Positions 15,787-23,805 of a stretch of DNA of 64,000 nucleotides are shown piece by piece (within the stretch, counting starts at the first letter, position 1; the number at the start of each line of letters is the position of its first letter). The DNA comes from Alistipes sp. (lineage in GTDB: Bacteria > Bacteroidota > Bacteroidia > Bacteroidales > Rikenellaceae), in contig JAFUOK010000068.1 of NCBI GenBank assembly GCA_017481925.1, forward strand, positions 1 through 64,000, read 5' to 3'. The notes beneath the pieces are model-generated. The model was given only the letters and a program-made list of their open reading frames with translations, did not search any database and was not told the DNA's origin. Both the position numbers and the translations under genes were made by a program.

Positions 15787-17256
15787 CTAAACCTGCATCC
15801 TCTCGCGTGCTATCGCCAGCAGGGCGTCACTCACCTCCGAATCGCTACGCATTCGTGGCACCTTGCGCCTGTGTTGTTGCTGCTGCCATCGGTGAAACGT
15901 ACCGCGTGGCACAACCTCTACTCGCAACGGAAGCATTACACTCTCCCGCTTGGCATCATAATCCGAATTCAGCTCGCGCAACCTCGCATCCAGCTCCAAC
16001 GCAAAACGCCTCACATCCTCTGGCTGATGCACAAACTCCACCACCCAACGGTGGTATCCGCCCTCGCGCTCCAAAAAGATGGGCGAAATGGAAAACTCCT
16101 CCACCACGGCACCCGTCACAAAACAGGCGTGGAGCAGAGCCTCCTCCACATTGCCTATCATCAGCTCCTCGCCGAAGGCATTTATATATTGTTTGGTGCG
16201 CCCGACGACTCTTATCCGATAGGGATCAATCGACGTAAACTGCACCACATCACCCAACTCATAGCGCCAGAGGCCATTTTCGCTACTCATCAGCACGGCA
16301 TACTCCGCGCCACAACGCACCCCCTCCAACGGTACCACATTATCGCCACGCGCAAACTCATAATAGCAACCATAATGTGGCATGAGGAGCATTTCGTCAC
16401 TCGCGCTCCTATCGGCCGTAGCGATAAACCCCTCGGAAGCGTTATAACTCTCCCAATAGTGAATCGGCTCGCCCATCACATCGTCAAACGCCGCACGATA
16501 TGGTCGAAAACTCACTCCGCCGTGCATAAAGAGTTCCACATTGGGCCATACCTCCCTAACCGTGCGTTGCCCCGTATAATCTAACAATCGCCTCAACAGC
16601 GCCATATTCCACGAGGGCACGCCAGCCAATGCACGTATATCCTCCGAGGCACACTCCTCGCATATCGCTCGGCACTTTTGATCAAAATCCTCCGTCAGCG
16701 CCACCTCTCGGCTCGGCGCCCGCACAATCTCGGCCCAACGTCCTGTAGTAGCAACCAGCAATGCCGACAGATCGCCCACAAGCGCTCCTCGCTCACGATG
16801 ACACTCGCCAGCCATTGTTAGCGTACGACCATCGAACAGGTGCGACGAAGGGTTAGCGGCCAAATAGAGTGCCACCGCATCGGCCATACCTCGCAGATGA
16901 TTATGCCATAGGGCACGACGCGTAACGGGAATATATTTACTCCGCGCCGAGGTTCCCGACGAGCGGGCAAACATTTCGACCCTTCCGGCGGTAGTCACAT
17001 CCCGTTCGCCACCACGCATACGCTCCACATACCCCGCAAACGACGCATAGTCAAAACGTCTCACCACGCGGGCAAACTGCTCGGGTGTACGCACGTGCTT
17101 CAGCCCCTCATATTGTCCAAAATGCGTATAACGTCCCCGCGCAAGCAATCTATTGAGTGTAGCATATTGCTCTTCAACAGCTCTTGCCACGGCACGTTCG
17201 ATGCGAGAGCAACGCGCAAGCATCACCCGACGCATTATTTTTCCGAAAACCGACAT
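15787..17256 (-). CDS. GH3-family acyl-adenylate enzyme-like protein
   Basis: A 489-residue protein of the GH3 auxin-responsive promoter family, which are ANL-type enzymes joining acyl adenylates to amino acids in plants. The bacterial members are of unknown substrate. Visible family marks are the phosphate-binding ARSSGTSARSKYIPV (about 95), a YNASEGF segment (about 277), and a YELGDVVQF and RTKQYINAFGEE pair (about 335-375). The ATG at 17256 is chosen; the track-long frame up to 17301 adds an unlikely leader. It lies between trkA (103 nt) and the deoxynucleoside kinase. Confidence 0.85.
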   Translation of the reverse strand: MSVFGKIMRRVMLARCSRIERAVARAVEEQYATLNRLLARGRYTHFGQYEGLKHVRTPEQFARVVRRFDYASFAGYVERMRGGERDVTTAGRVEMFARSSGTSARSKYIPVTRRALWHNHLRGMADAVALYLAANPSSHLFDGRTLTMAGECHRERGALVGDLSALLVATTGRWAEIVRAPSREVALTEDFDQKCRAICEECASEDIRALAGVPSWNMALLRRLLDYTGQRTVREVWPNVELFMHGGVSFRPYRAAFDDVMGEPIHYWESYNASEGFIATADRSASDEMLLMPHYGCYYEFARGDNVVPLEGVRCGAEYAVLMSSENGLWRYELGDVVQFTSIDPYRIRVVGRTKQYINAFGEELMIGNVEEALLHACFVTGAVVEEFSISPIFLEREGGYHRWVVEFVHQPEDVRRFALELDARLRELNSDYDAKRESVMLPLRVEVVPRGTFHRWQQQQHRRKVPRMRSDSEVSDALLAIARERMQV

Positions 17257-17359
17257 ATTTGCAATCTTTACGAGCCGGCAACTCTCGCCAGCCCAAAACA
17301 TACAATATTTCGGTCTCCTCGTTTATCTAAATTTGTAAGAACTTTTCTACTTACGGGCT

Positions 17360-18700
17360 CTAATTAAAGAAACTTCCCACAGTAGAGATAGAGCCCGGCA
17401 TGGAGAACACCACAACACGGTCGTAAGCATTGATGCGGGTATCTCCCACGGCAATAAAGACCTTGTCGCCACGCACAATACCGCCGATGATAACATCCTG
17501 CGGCAGGCGCATATCCTTAACAGCGCACTTGGTAGCGGGCGAGTTGGGTTTAACGATAAACTCCAGCACCTCGGCCTCACTACCCGACAAGCAACGTATG
17601 GCCTGCACGTCGGTGGACATCGTAAAGCGGAAGATATTCGACGCCGTAACACGCTTCTTATTGATAATAGTGTCGATACCCACACTCTCGGCCAAACGGA
17701 TATAGTTAAGGTTCTCCACCTCGGCAATAACCTTCTTCACACCCATACGCTTGGCCTGCATAGCCGCCAGGATATTGGTCTCGCTACGACCCGTAACGGC
17801 CAAAAATGCATCGGCCGTGGAGAGTCCCTCCTCCAGCATGGCATCCAGGTTACGTCCATCCTCGTGTATGATGAGCGTGCGATCCAGCTCCTCGGCCAGT
17901 CGATAAGCCTTCTCGCCGTTGTACTCGATGATCTTCACATTCATATCATCCTGCAATTCCGATGCAACTCTCACGCCGATACGCGAGCCACCCAGAATAA
18001 TCAGATTTTTCACCTCGACACTCTTCTGTCCCGAGAGTTCCGTAACGCTCTTGGCAACATCCTTGCGGGCAATAATATAGACCACATCGCCCTCGAAGAA
18101 CTCATCCTGACCTCGCGGGATGATGGTCTGACTACCTCGTGTGATGGCTACGGCGCGGAACTCCGTAATCGAACCGTCGTCGGCCAAGTCGATCAGTTTG
18201 CGGCCAATAAGGGGCGATGTAGGCTCCAACTTAACCACCACCAACGCCAGCAATCCACCCGAAAAATCAACATAGTCGGTCGTAGAGGTGTGACCCAACA
18301 GATTAGTCACCTCCAACGCTGCCACCTGCTCGGGGTGGAACAGGTAGTCGATACCCATATCGATGAACATCTCCTTGTTGTTGGGTTCGAGGTATTCGTT
18401 GTGGTCAATACGTGCGATTGACTTCTTCGCGCCCAGTTGCTTGGCCATAATTGCCGAGAGAATATTCATATTCTCATCGTGATTCACCGCAATAAAGAGA
18501 TCGCAACGCCTAACTCCCGCCCTACGCAGCACGGCAAAGGTCGTGGTGTCGCCCTCGACGGTAATGAGGTCCGCCAAGTTACTGAGTTCGTTCAACGCCT
18601 TGCTGTCGCTGTCGATAACGGTAATATCGTGGCCATTACCACTCAACATACGCGCCAAGTGGCTACCCATCTCTCCGATTCCTGAAATAACAATTTTCAT
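17360..18700 (-). CDS. trkA: Trk potassium transporter peripheral subunit TrkA
   Basis: Cytosolic NAD(H)-binding regulatory subunit of the Trk K+ uptake system, 446 residues. It has two RCK halves, each with a Rossmann motif (GIGEMG near 7, GGSRIG near 230) and a TrkA-C domain. Translation is taken from the ATG at 18700, since MKIVISGIG is the family start; seven extra codons upstream are possible. The membrane partner trkH is not next to it in this window. The gene diverges from the small membrane protein at 18843. Confidence 0.95.
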   Translation of the reverse strand: MKIVISGIGEMGSHLARMLSGNGHDITVIDSDSKALNELSNLADLITVEGDTTTFAVLRRAGVRRCDLFIAVNHDENMNILSAIMAKQLGAKKSIARIDHNEYLEPNNKEMFIDMGIDYLFHPEQVAALEVTNLLGHTSTTDYVDFSGGLLALVVVKLEPTSPLIGRKLIDLADDGSITEFRAVAITRGSQTIIPRGQDEFFEGDVVYIIARKDVAKSVTELSGQKSVEVKNLIILGGSRIGVRVASELQDDMNVKIIEYNGEKAYRLAEELDRTLIIHEDGRNLDAMLEEGLSTADAFLAVTGRSETNILAAMQAKRMGVKKVIAEVENLNYIRLAESVGIDTIINKKRVTASNIFRFTMSTDVQAIRCLSGSEAEVLEFIVKPNSPATKCAVKDMRLPQDVIIGGIVRGDKVFIAVGDTRINAYDRVVVFSMPGSISTVGSFFN

Positions 18701-18764
18701 TGTCTCTATCTTTTTGCCCACAAGCCCCTTTGGCGAAAGAGCATCACTGGCAAGTGGATATAAT

Positions 18765-18796
18765 TTTGCAAATTAACATACAAATATATAAATTTG
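18765..18796 (+). promoter_or_regulatory. Promoter of 18843 gene series
   Basis: TTTG at 18765-18768, 20 nt, then TAAATTTG at 18789-18796, 46 nt before the ATG. Both boxes fit the Bacteroidetes housekeeping consensus. Confidence 0.75.
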
Positions 18797-18842
18797 TCGA
18801 GAGAAATTCAACTAAAAATAAATTTTTAACGCAACATACGTT

Positions 18843-19106
18843 ATGGCAACATCAATTTCTACAATATTGACCGTCGTACTCATCTCGATCGGCTTCGTGG
18901 GCTTCTTCTTTTTGGGCCTATCGCTCACACAAATTTTCAAGGGTCACGACATCGACTCCGAGATCTCAACCAACAAGGATATGCAACGCTTGGGCATAAA
19001 GTGTGCCGTGCAGGAGTCTCGCGAGGATACGGGTACCGACTGCGAAGATTTGGGCTGCAAGGGCAACTGTTCGGCATGCGATGTTGATCACTCGGTCGCA
19101 AAATAG
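18843..19106 (+). CDS. Small membrane protein with Cys-rich tail
   Basis: An 87-residue protein with one N-terminal membrane helix (about 7-31) and a cytoplasmic-looking tail with Cys54, Cys67, Cys72, Cys76 and Cys79; the last four are spaced C-x4-C-x3-C-x2-C. This resembles in layout the small NqrM-like (DUF539) protein that helps insert iron between Nqr/Rnf membrane subunits, but the similarity is too short to be sure. It is followed 7 nt later by the metallophosphoesterase gene. If NqrM-like, its presence in a genome with Rnf would make sense; this is inference. Confidence 0.65.
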   Translation: MATSISTILTVVLISIGFVGFFFLGLSLTQIFKGHDIDSEISTNKDMQRLGIKCAVQESREDTGTDCEDLGCKGNCSACDVDHSVAK

Positions 19107-19113
19107 CACTCCG

Positions 19114-20574
19114 ATGAGACGAGCAACCATATTTATTCTTCTGCTAATCGGTCTTGTGGCCTGCTCATCACCCTCGGCCGACAAACCCTCCCTGCGTTTT
19201 CACGACGGGCGATTGAGAATTGCCCAATTCACCGATATACACCTCTCCGTAGATGATCCCAAGAGCGCTCCCGTAGCCGACACGCTACTGGCCGTCATTG
19301 CAAAGGAGCATCCCGATGTAGTGATTCTCACGGGCGACATCGTCACCAGCCAACCCGCCGAGAAGGGCTGGCGACATATCATGAGCATAATGCAACGTGC
19401 AGGCGTACCATACGCCGTGACGATGGGTAACCACGACCCCGAGGTGATGCAACGCGACTCCATCTACGATATTCTCCGAGAAGACCCGCTCTTCATTGGC
19501 GAGAAGGGTCCCGAGTTGAGTGGTTGCGGCAACTACGTACTCCCCGTCTTGGCAAGTGATTCGGACAAGATCAGTGCACTGCTCTTTTGCTTGGATTCAG
19601 GCGACTACACACCCGATTGGGCACGACTTGGCACATATGGATGGATGCCATGGGATGTAACGTCGTGGTATCGCGAGCAGAGCGCCCGCTATACCGCCCA
19701 AAACGGCGGCACACCCCTGCCTGCATTGGTTTTTTGTCATATCCCTACACCCGAATTTAGACTAATCGACCAAACGACCGACATGTATGGTCGCAATGGC
19801 GACGGCTCGGGCATAGGCTCGGCAGAACTCAACAGTGGCTTCCTGCTCTCGGCCGTGGAGATGGGCGATGTGATGGGTATGTTCGTAGGTCATGACCACG
19901 AGAACGACTACATCGGTCAGCACTTCGACATTGCTCTTGCCTACGGTCGTGTGTCGGGATTCAACGCCTACGGAGGCCTGCCTCGCGGAGCACGCATCAT
20001 CGACCTCTACGAGGGCGAGCGTCGTTTCGATACATGGATTTCAACGCCTACGTTCAGCGAGTTGCTTTACCATTACCCCATCGGCATCACCGAGGATGAT
20101 ATAAACGGCATGGAGTACCTCCCCGCAAAGCCATACAGCCCCACCGCGCAGGGCGTAGCCTACACCTACTACGAGGGTGCATATAAGAACCTGCCCGACT
20201 TCCCGCACAAGGGCAAGCGCATAGGCGAGGGCACGATGAAAAACTTTATCGTTACGGATGCCCCCTCGGAGGATTATTATGGCTATGAGTTTGAGGGCAT
20301 TATCTCCATACCGCAACGCGATGTATATCAGTTCCACATTGTCTGCGACGATGGCGCGCTGCTCTATATTGATGGCCGACTGGTGCTCGACTTTGGCGAG
20401 TCGCACTCAATGGATAACCGCGCCAAGGCGAAGGTAGCGCTCGATGCAGGCTACCACGATATTCGTGTGGTATATTACGAAGATTGTATGGGCGAGGGGC
20501 TGGAGATCAGCCTCGAAACGCTCACCCTGCCACGACAGGCAATACCCGACGGTTGGCTTTTTGTTAAAGAGTAA
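19114..20574 (+). CDS. Metallophosphoesterase-PA14 lipoprotein
   Basis: A 486-residue exported protein. MRRATIFILLLIGLVAC is a lipoprotein signal with Cys17. The calcineurin-like phosphoesterase domain shows the metal motifs FTDIHL, LTGDIV, MGNHD and GHDHEND over residues about 30-280. The last 140 residues hold a PA14-like beta-barrel (YYGYEFEGIISIP, DDGALLYIDG, AGYHDIRVVYYED), a carbohydrate-binding module. The upstream frame to 19003 overlaps the preceding gene and is rejected. It probably acts on phosphoesters at the cell surface or periplasm, perhaps on glycan-linked substrates. Confidence 0.9.
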   Translation: MRRATIFILLLIGLVACSSPSADKPSLRFHDGRLRIAQFTDIHLSVDDPKSAPVADTLLAVIAKEHPDVVILTGDIVTSQPAEKGWRHIMSIMQRAGVPYAVTMGNHDPEVMQRDSIYDILREDPLFIGEKGPELSGCGNYVLPVLASDSDKISALLFCLDSGDYTPDWARLGTYGWMPWDVTSWYREQSARYTAQNGGTPLPALVFCHIPTPEFRLIDQTTDMYGRNGDGSGIGSAELNSGFLLSAVEMGDVMGMFVGHDHENDYIGQHFDIALAYGRVSGFNAYGGLPRGARIIDLYEGERRFDTWISTPTFSELLYHYPIGITEDDINGMEYLPAKPYSPTAQGVAYTYYEGAYKNLPDFPHKGKRIGEGTMKNFIVTDAPSEDYYGYEFEGIISIPQRDVYQFHIVCDDGALLYIDGRLVLDFGESHSMDNRAKAKVALDAGYHDIRVVYYEDCMGEGLEISLETLTLPRQAIPDGWLFVKE

Positions 20575-20585
20575 CACCCAAGAAG

Positions 20586-21254
20586 ATGAAAGAGATATTG
20601 GATTTTCTGCAAGATCTATCGGCCAACAACGACCGTACGTGGTTTGAGGCCAACCGCGACCGCTACAAGCAGGTAAAAAAACGTATGGATGCCGTGGCGG
20701 CGGAGTTTATCGAGGCTGTGGAGGCATTTGACCCCGCGGTGGAGGGTGTGCAGGTCAAGGATGCGACCTACCGCATCTATCGTGACACACGTTTTTCGAA
20801 GGATAAGTCGCCCTACAAGACGTGGTTTGGCGTATATGTATGTCCGCGTGGCAAGAAGTCGGGATTCTCGGGTTACTATATGCACGTCGAGCCCGACCAG
20901 AACCACTATATGCTCTGTACGGGAGCCTACTGCCCCACCGCTGGCGAGATAAAGAGTGTGCGCGAGGAGATTATGACCGAGGGCGATGCCTTTGTGGAGA
21001 GCATCGAGGCGGCCACAGGGTTTGAGGTGGATTGGTCATCGGCTCTGAAACGTATGCCACAAGGGTGGTCGGCCGAGGATCAGCACTCGGAGTATTACCG
21101 ACTGCGAAATTTTCTTTTGGTGAAGTTGGTTGATAAGGAGTATTTCCTGCGTCCCGACGCCATACAGCAGGCAGCCCATGATATGCAATGCACCCGCCCA
21201 TTTAACGACACGCTCAACCGAGCCATCGAGTACGCCCGCGAGATGGGATGGTAA
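20586..21254 (+). CDS. DUF2461 family protein
   Basis: A 222-residue soluble protein of the DUF2461/TIGR02453 family. Typical stretches are FLQDLSANNDRTWFEANRDRY at the N-terminus, then RDTRFSKDKSPYKTW (about 67-80) and the GGYYxHxEP-type stretch YYMHVEPDQ. No biochemical function is established. The gene is 11 nt after the phosphoesterase gene and is closed by a strong terminator. No signal peptide is seen. Confidence 0.9.
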   Translation: MKEILDFLQDLSANNDRTWFEANRDRYKQVKKRMDAVAAEFIEAVEAFDPAVEGVQVKDATYRIYRDTRFSKDKSPYKTWFGVYVCPRGKKSGFSGYYMHVEPDQNHYMLCTGAYCPTAGEIKSVREEIMTEGDAFVESIEAATGFEVDWSSALKRMPQGWSAEDQHSEYYRLRNFLLVKLVDKEYFLRPDAIQQAAHDMQCTRPFNDTLNRAIEYAREMGW

Positions 21255-21284
21255 AAAAAAGACCGCGTTTTGCGGTCTTTTTTT
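21253..21284. terminator. Shared convergent terminator
   Basis: AAAGACCGC, short loop and GCGGTCTTT with A and T runs on both sides. It lies between DUF2461 and the convergent lipoprotein gene of module 2 and can serve both. Confidence 0.9.
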
Positions 21285-21299
21285 ATATGATTGACAACT

Positions 21300-22166
21300 T
21301 TATTCTTCTACAGATACTTTCAAAAGCTTTGTCTTCTCTGTAAGTTTGGTAATCATACCGCGCTTTACTGTCATAGCTTCTGTTTTAACATATGTAGATC
21401 CATCGCTATAATAGAAATTAAAGTAACCCTCGCCATACTCACCCGGCAACACAGGAATGAAGATAGATGTAGCAGTTTCTGTGCTCAACTCACATCCTGC
21501 AACTGATGATGTATCATACGCCTCTGAAATATCCTTAACATAAGGAGCCTCGGGTGTAGCAGTAAAATCACGACCCAACTTAGCACCACTTACATAAAGG
21601 CTGAAATTATCTACCTCTGTAACATTAGAACCCTCAGCAAGCTTAACAGGAATCTCTACCACACCTACCAAGTGGTGCATAGTTGCAATAGTACCATTAG
21701 CATCAGCTGTGAATACATCTGTAATCATAGGAATATTAGAAAGGCCATAAGGCTCTTTGCGCTCAATATTCATCTTCACTACGCTCTTACCATCTTCAAC
21801 CTCCAAAAATATTGAAGTCTGTCTTGTGTGGTTCACAGCAAAATACTCTTTGCCAGCTACCATTTTATATGAGTCAGATTCAGGCTTGAAAGACTCGGTA
21901 GCAGCGTCATATACATAATAGTATGTAAGAGAGTTTGCATTACCATTCTCTAACACAACAATCTCCTCGCCATCTTCCCAAGCGAACTTCAAACCAGATG
22001 CAGGATTGTGAGTAACAGCCACACGGCTATCGCCCTTGCCGATGTTGAGTTTCAACTCCGATACATACTCTACACCCTCGTTAGCAACATCATCCTTGCT
22101 ACAACCTACGGCTACCAATGCAAAAGCGGCAGCCACAAAAAACATAATTTTCTTCATCATTCTCAT
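21300..22166 (-). CDS. Fimbrillin-like lipoprotein (module 2)
   Basis: A 288-residue lipoprotein, the same length as the one of module 1. The signal ends in the lipobox VAVGC with Cys22 followed by Ser-Lys-Asp-Asp. The mature part contains SRVAVTHNPASGLKFAWEDGEEI (a fimbrillin-like GD/GE strand after a W), then beta-rich segments and a GVVEIPVKL strand typical of Mfa-like proteins. Translation may begin at residue 3 or 4. It follows the 37-aa peptide gene by 15 nt. Sequence resemblance to the module 1 lipoprotein is limited mainly to the signal region and general fold. Confidence 0.7.
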   Translation of the reverse strand: MRMMKKIMFFVAAAFALVAVGCSKDDVANEGVEYVSELKLNIGKGDSRVAVTHNPASGLKFAWEDGEEIVVLENGNANSLTYYYVYDAATESFKPESDSYKMVAGKEYFAVNHTRQTSIFLEVEDGKSVVKMNIERKEPYGLSNIPMITDVFTADANGTIATMHHLVGVVEIPVKLAEGSNVTEVDNFSLYVSGAKLGRDFTATPEAPYVKDISEAYDTSSVAGCELSTETATSIFIPVLPGEYGEGYFNFYYSDGSTYVKTEAMTVKRGMITKLTEKTKLLKVSVEE

Positions 22167-22181
22167 TGTTTAATCTTGTTA

Positions 22182-22295
22182 CTACCAATTGTAAGGCATA
22201 TCGTCAATAGGACCACCTGACTGGGCAAAGCCCTGCTCTACTGTTACCTCGAGTACCTCAACCTCGGGTGCGATGTAATTCATTTTGTTCTCCAT
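22182..22295 (-). CDS. Small peptide with conserved N-terminus (module 2)
   Basis: A 37-residue peptide starting MENKMNYIAPEVEVLEV and ending SGGPIDDMPYNW. Compared with the module 1 peptide, the first 26 residues differ at three places, while the last 11-14 share only a Ser-Gly and a Trp near the end. It has no signal peptide, Cys or membrane helix. The start matches the module 1 start exactly in leader position. Possible roles are a secreted or modified peptide, a chaperone-like partner of the lipoprotein, or a translated regulatory element. None can be shown from sequence. Confidence 0.7.
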   Translation of the reverse strand: MENKMNYIAPEVEVLEVTVEQGFAQSGGPIDDMPYNW

Positions 22296-22335
22296 AATTG
22301 TTTGTTTTTGTATTGTTATTAGTGAATGTATAAAC

Positions 22336-22381
22336 AAAAAAACGCTCACAGCAGGGCACAACAAAGCCCACGCCGAGAGCG
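22336..22381 (-). terminator. Terminator-like hairpin in leader of module 2
   Basis: Same structure and place as in module 1: CGCTC/GAGCG outer stem, GGGC/GCCC inner stem, then seven U. One outer base pair is lost here because T is replaced by C at 22382. Confidence 0.6.
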
Positions 22382-22421
22382 CGTTAAACCGTTTTCGTAT
22401 AACTTACTGATTATCAGGCAA

Positions 22422-22547
22422 TTAAGCCATATAGGGGGGGGGTAATATTACGCCATACTCAACACGCACAACCGACGAATACTCACTTCGTGCGACTGTT
22501 GCGACAGAGCCGACAACAAAACCGATATTTTCCTTATGGCGCAACAT
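22422..22547 (-). CDS. Upstream ORF, 41 codons, ending in Pro-Pro-Pro-Tyr (module 2)
   Basis: Starts MLRHKENI, ends GVILPPPYMA, exactly 41 codons as in module 1. The central 23 residues are unlike those of module 1, yet frame and length are kept. The start codon lies about 36 nt into the predicted transcript. The three Pro codons are one C9 run. Translation is inferred from conservation between the two copies. Confidence 0.45.
   Translation of the reverse strand: MLRHKENIGFVVGSVATVARSEYSSVVRVEYGVILPPPYMA
22434..22442. repeat. G9 homopolymer tract
   Basis: Nine G on the plus strand, the same length and place in the leader as at 4067-4075. Confidence 0.7.
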
Positions 22548-22589
22548 CTTTCTATAAATCAAACGATTAAATATCGTTAGCGATTTTTG

Positions 22590-22621
22590 CAAAGTTAGGA
22601 TATTTATTACAACTATCCAAA
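22590..22621 (-). promoter_or_regulatory. Promoter of module 2
   Basis: Minus strand: TTTG at 22621-22618, 20 nt, TAACTTTG at 22597-22590, directly after the rpmA terminator. It has the same offset from the start codons as the module 1 promoter. Confidence 0.8.
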
Positions 22622-22629
22622 TATTCAAC

Positions 22630-22658
22630 AAAAAAAGTCCGACACGAAGTCGGACTTT
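22630..22658 (-). terminator. Terminator of rplU-rpmA
   Basis: Minus strand: AAAGTCCGAC, 5-nt loop, GTCGGACTTT followed by T run. Confidence 0.9.
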
Positions 22659-22685
22659 AATTTTTTCGGTTATCCTCAACCCGAC

Positions 22686-22946
22686 TTACTCAGCCAGGGG
22701 AGTTACGCTAACGTAAGACTTACCTGAAGACTTCTTGCAGAACTCTACGGTACCATCTACCAATGCGAAAAGGGTGTGATCCTTACCCATACCCACGTTG
22801 TTACCGGGGTTGTGAGCAGTACCACGCTGACGAACGATGATGTTGCCGGCCTTAGCGAACTGACCACCGAAAAGCTTTACACCGAGTCGCTTGCTCTCTG
22901 ACTCACGGCCGTTCTTTGAACTACCTACTCCTTTTTTGTGTGCCAT
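22686..22946 (-). CDS. rpmA: 50S ribosomal protein L27
   Basis: An 86-residue ribosomal protein of the large subunit, near the peptidyl transferase centre. It begins [22 protein letters not shown], the standard L27 start without the Firmicutes cleavable extension, and contains [15 protein letters not shown]. It follows rplU by 18 nt and shares its promoter. Confidence 0.98.
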   Translation of the reverse strand: MAHKKGVGSSKNGRESESKRLGVKLFGGQFAKAGNIIVRQRGTAHNPGNNVGMGKDHTLFALVDGTVEFCKKSSGKSYVSVTPLAE

Positions 22947-22964
22947 GTTTCTCTAACGTTTTAA

Positions 22965-23276
22965 TTATGCAACAATATCCTCTACGAGAATCTGGGTGAG
23001 GTACTGACGGTGACCGTTGCACTTCTGATAACCAGTTCTACGCTTCTTCTTGAACACCAGAACCTTATCGTCCTTGAGGTGCTTCAAGATCTTACACTTA
23101 ACTGAGGCGCCTTCTACTGCAGGTGCACCTACCTTAACCTGACCGTCGTTGTCTACAAGCAGGACTTTGTCGAAGCTCACTGACGACTCTACGTCGCCCT
23201 GAAGACGGTGAACATAGAGCTTACGACCCTTCTCAGCCTTAAACTGCTGACCTGCGATCTCTACTATAACGTACAT
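22965..23276 (-). CDS. rplU: 50S ribosomal protein L21
   Basis: A 103-residue large-subunit protein beginning [17 protein letters not shown], with the C-terminal signature [18 protein letters not shown], which is conserved in L21. It is the first gene of the rplU-rpmA operon. Confidence 0.98.
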   Translation of the reverse strand: MYVIVEIAGQQFKAEKGRKLYVHRLQGDVESSVSFDKVLLVDNDGQVKVGAPAVEGASVKCKILKHLKDDKVLVFKKKRRTGYQKCNGHRQYLTQILVEDIVA

Positions 23277-23316
23277 TATTCTAAAAATAAATTACATTTT
23301 TGCCGAAATTCGGCCT

Positions 23317-23325
23317 GCAAATATA
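23317..23325 (-). promoter_or_regulatory. Promoter of rplU-rpmA
   Basis: Minus-strand TATATTTGC, with a TTG 18 nt further upstream, about 40 nt before the rplU ATG. Confidence 0.75.
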
Positions 23326-23424
23326 CAAAAAATATTCGCAATACAAGCGTAAACCCACTTTTTTTTCAACTATTTAGCGTTTGGCACACTTTTCGAACCT
23401 CCTGGGCGGCAAACTTTTCGTCCA

Positions 23425-23805
23425 ATGAGCAGTCGAAAGATAGTCATATACGCCCCGCGGCGCAGCGAGGCAAGTCTCGTGGCGGCCATACTATGCGGTG
23501 TGGCGGCACGCATCGTATGTTGCTCTACGGCCGAGCAGGCGATAGCCTCCTGCTGCCAGGAGCAGGCCGACCTGGTGATAGTGGTTGCCATAGCGCCATT
23601 TATCGATGGGCGGGAGTTTATATCGCAGATTCGTCGCAAGGGCGAGCAGCGACCTGTGATTTATGTCATTGCGTGGCACCAGTCGGAGCAGATCGTATTG
23701 AGCCTGCTGGAGTGTGGCGTGGATCAATATCTCACCTTCCCGATATGTATGAACCGCCTGCGAATGAAGGCGCAAGCACAACTAAACGACCTTGCACAGC
23801 GATGA
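23425..23805 (+). CDS. Pseudo-receiver (CheY-like) domain protein
   Basis: A 126-residue stand-alone protein with a receiver-like alternation of strands and helices. Compared with active receivers, the acidic pair after strand 1 reads Ala-Pro (IYAPRR), the phosphorylated Asp after strand 3 aligns with Val (LVIVVAIAPFIDG), and the Lys of the KP motif aligns with Phe (LTFPI). It therefore cannot work by aspartate phosphorylation; a protein-binding role is likely. It opens a three-gene operon and overlaps the next gene by ATGA. The domain call rests on the DLVIxxxxxPxxDG pattern and length, and is an inference. Confidence 0.65.
   Translation: MSSRKIVIYAPRRSEASLVAAILCGVAARIVCCSTAEQAIASCCQEQADLVIVVAIAPFIDGREFISQIRRKGEQRPVIYVIAWHQSEQIVLSLLECGVDQYLTFPICMNRLRMKAQAQLNDLAQR

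Larger units (their letters stand above)
22225..22454 (-). repeat. 230-bp dispersed repeat, copy 2
   Basis: Matches 3858-4087 without gaps, about 94% identical by hand count. It includes the peptide's 5' half, the leader hairpin and the G9 tract. Confidence 0.9.

Noticed and set aside
23208..23801. Long N-terminal extension of the HEAT-like protein
   Set aside because: It overlaps rplU and the whole pseudo-receiver gene. The ATG at 23802 overlaps the previous stop as ATGA and starts a membrane helix.
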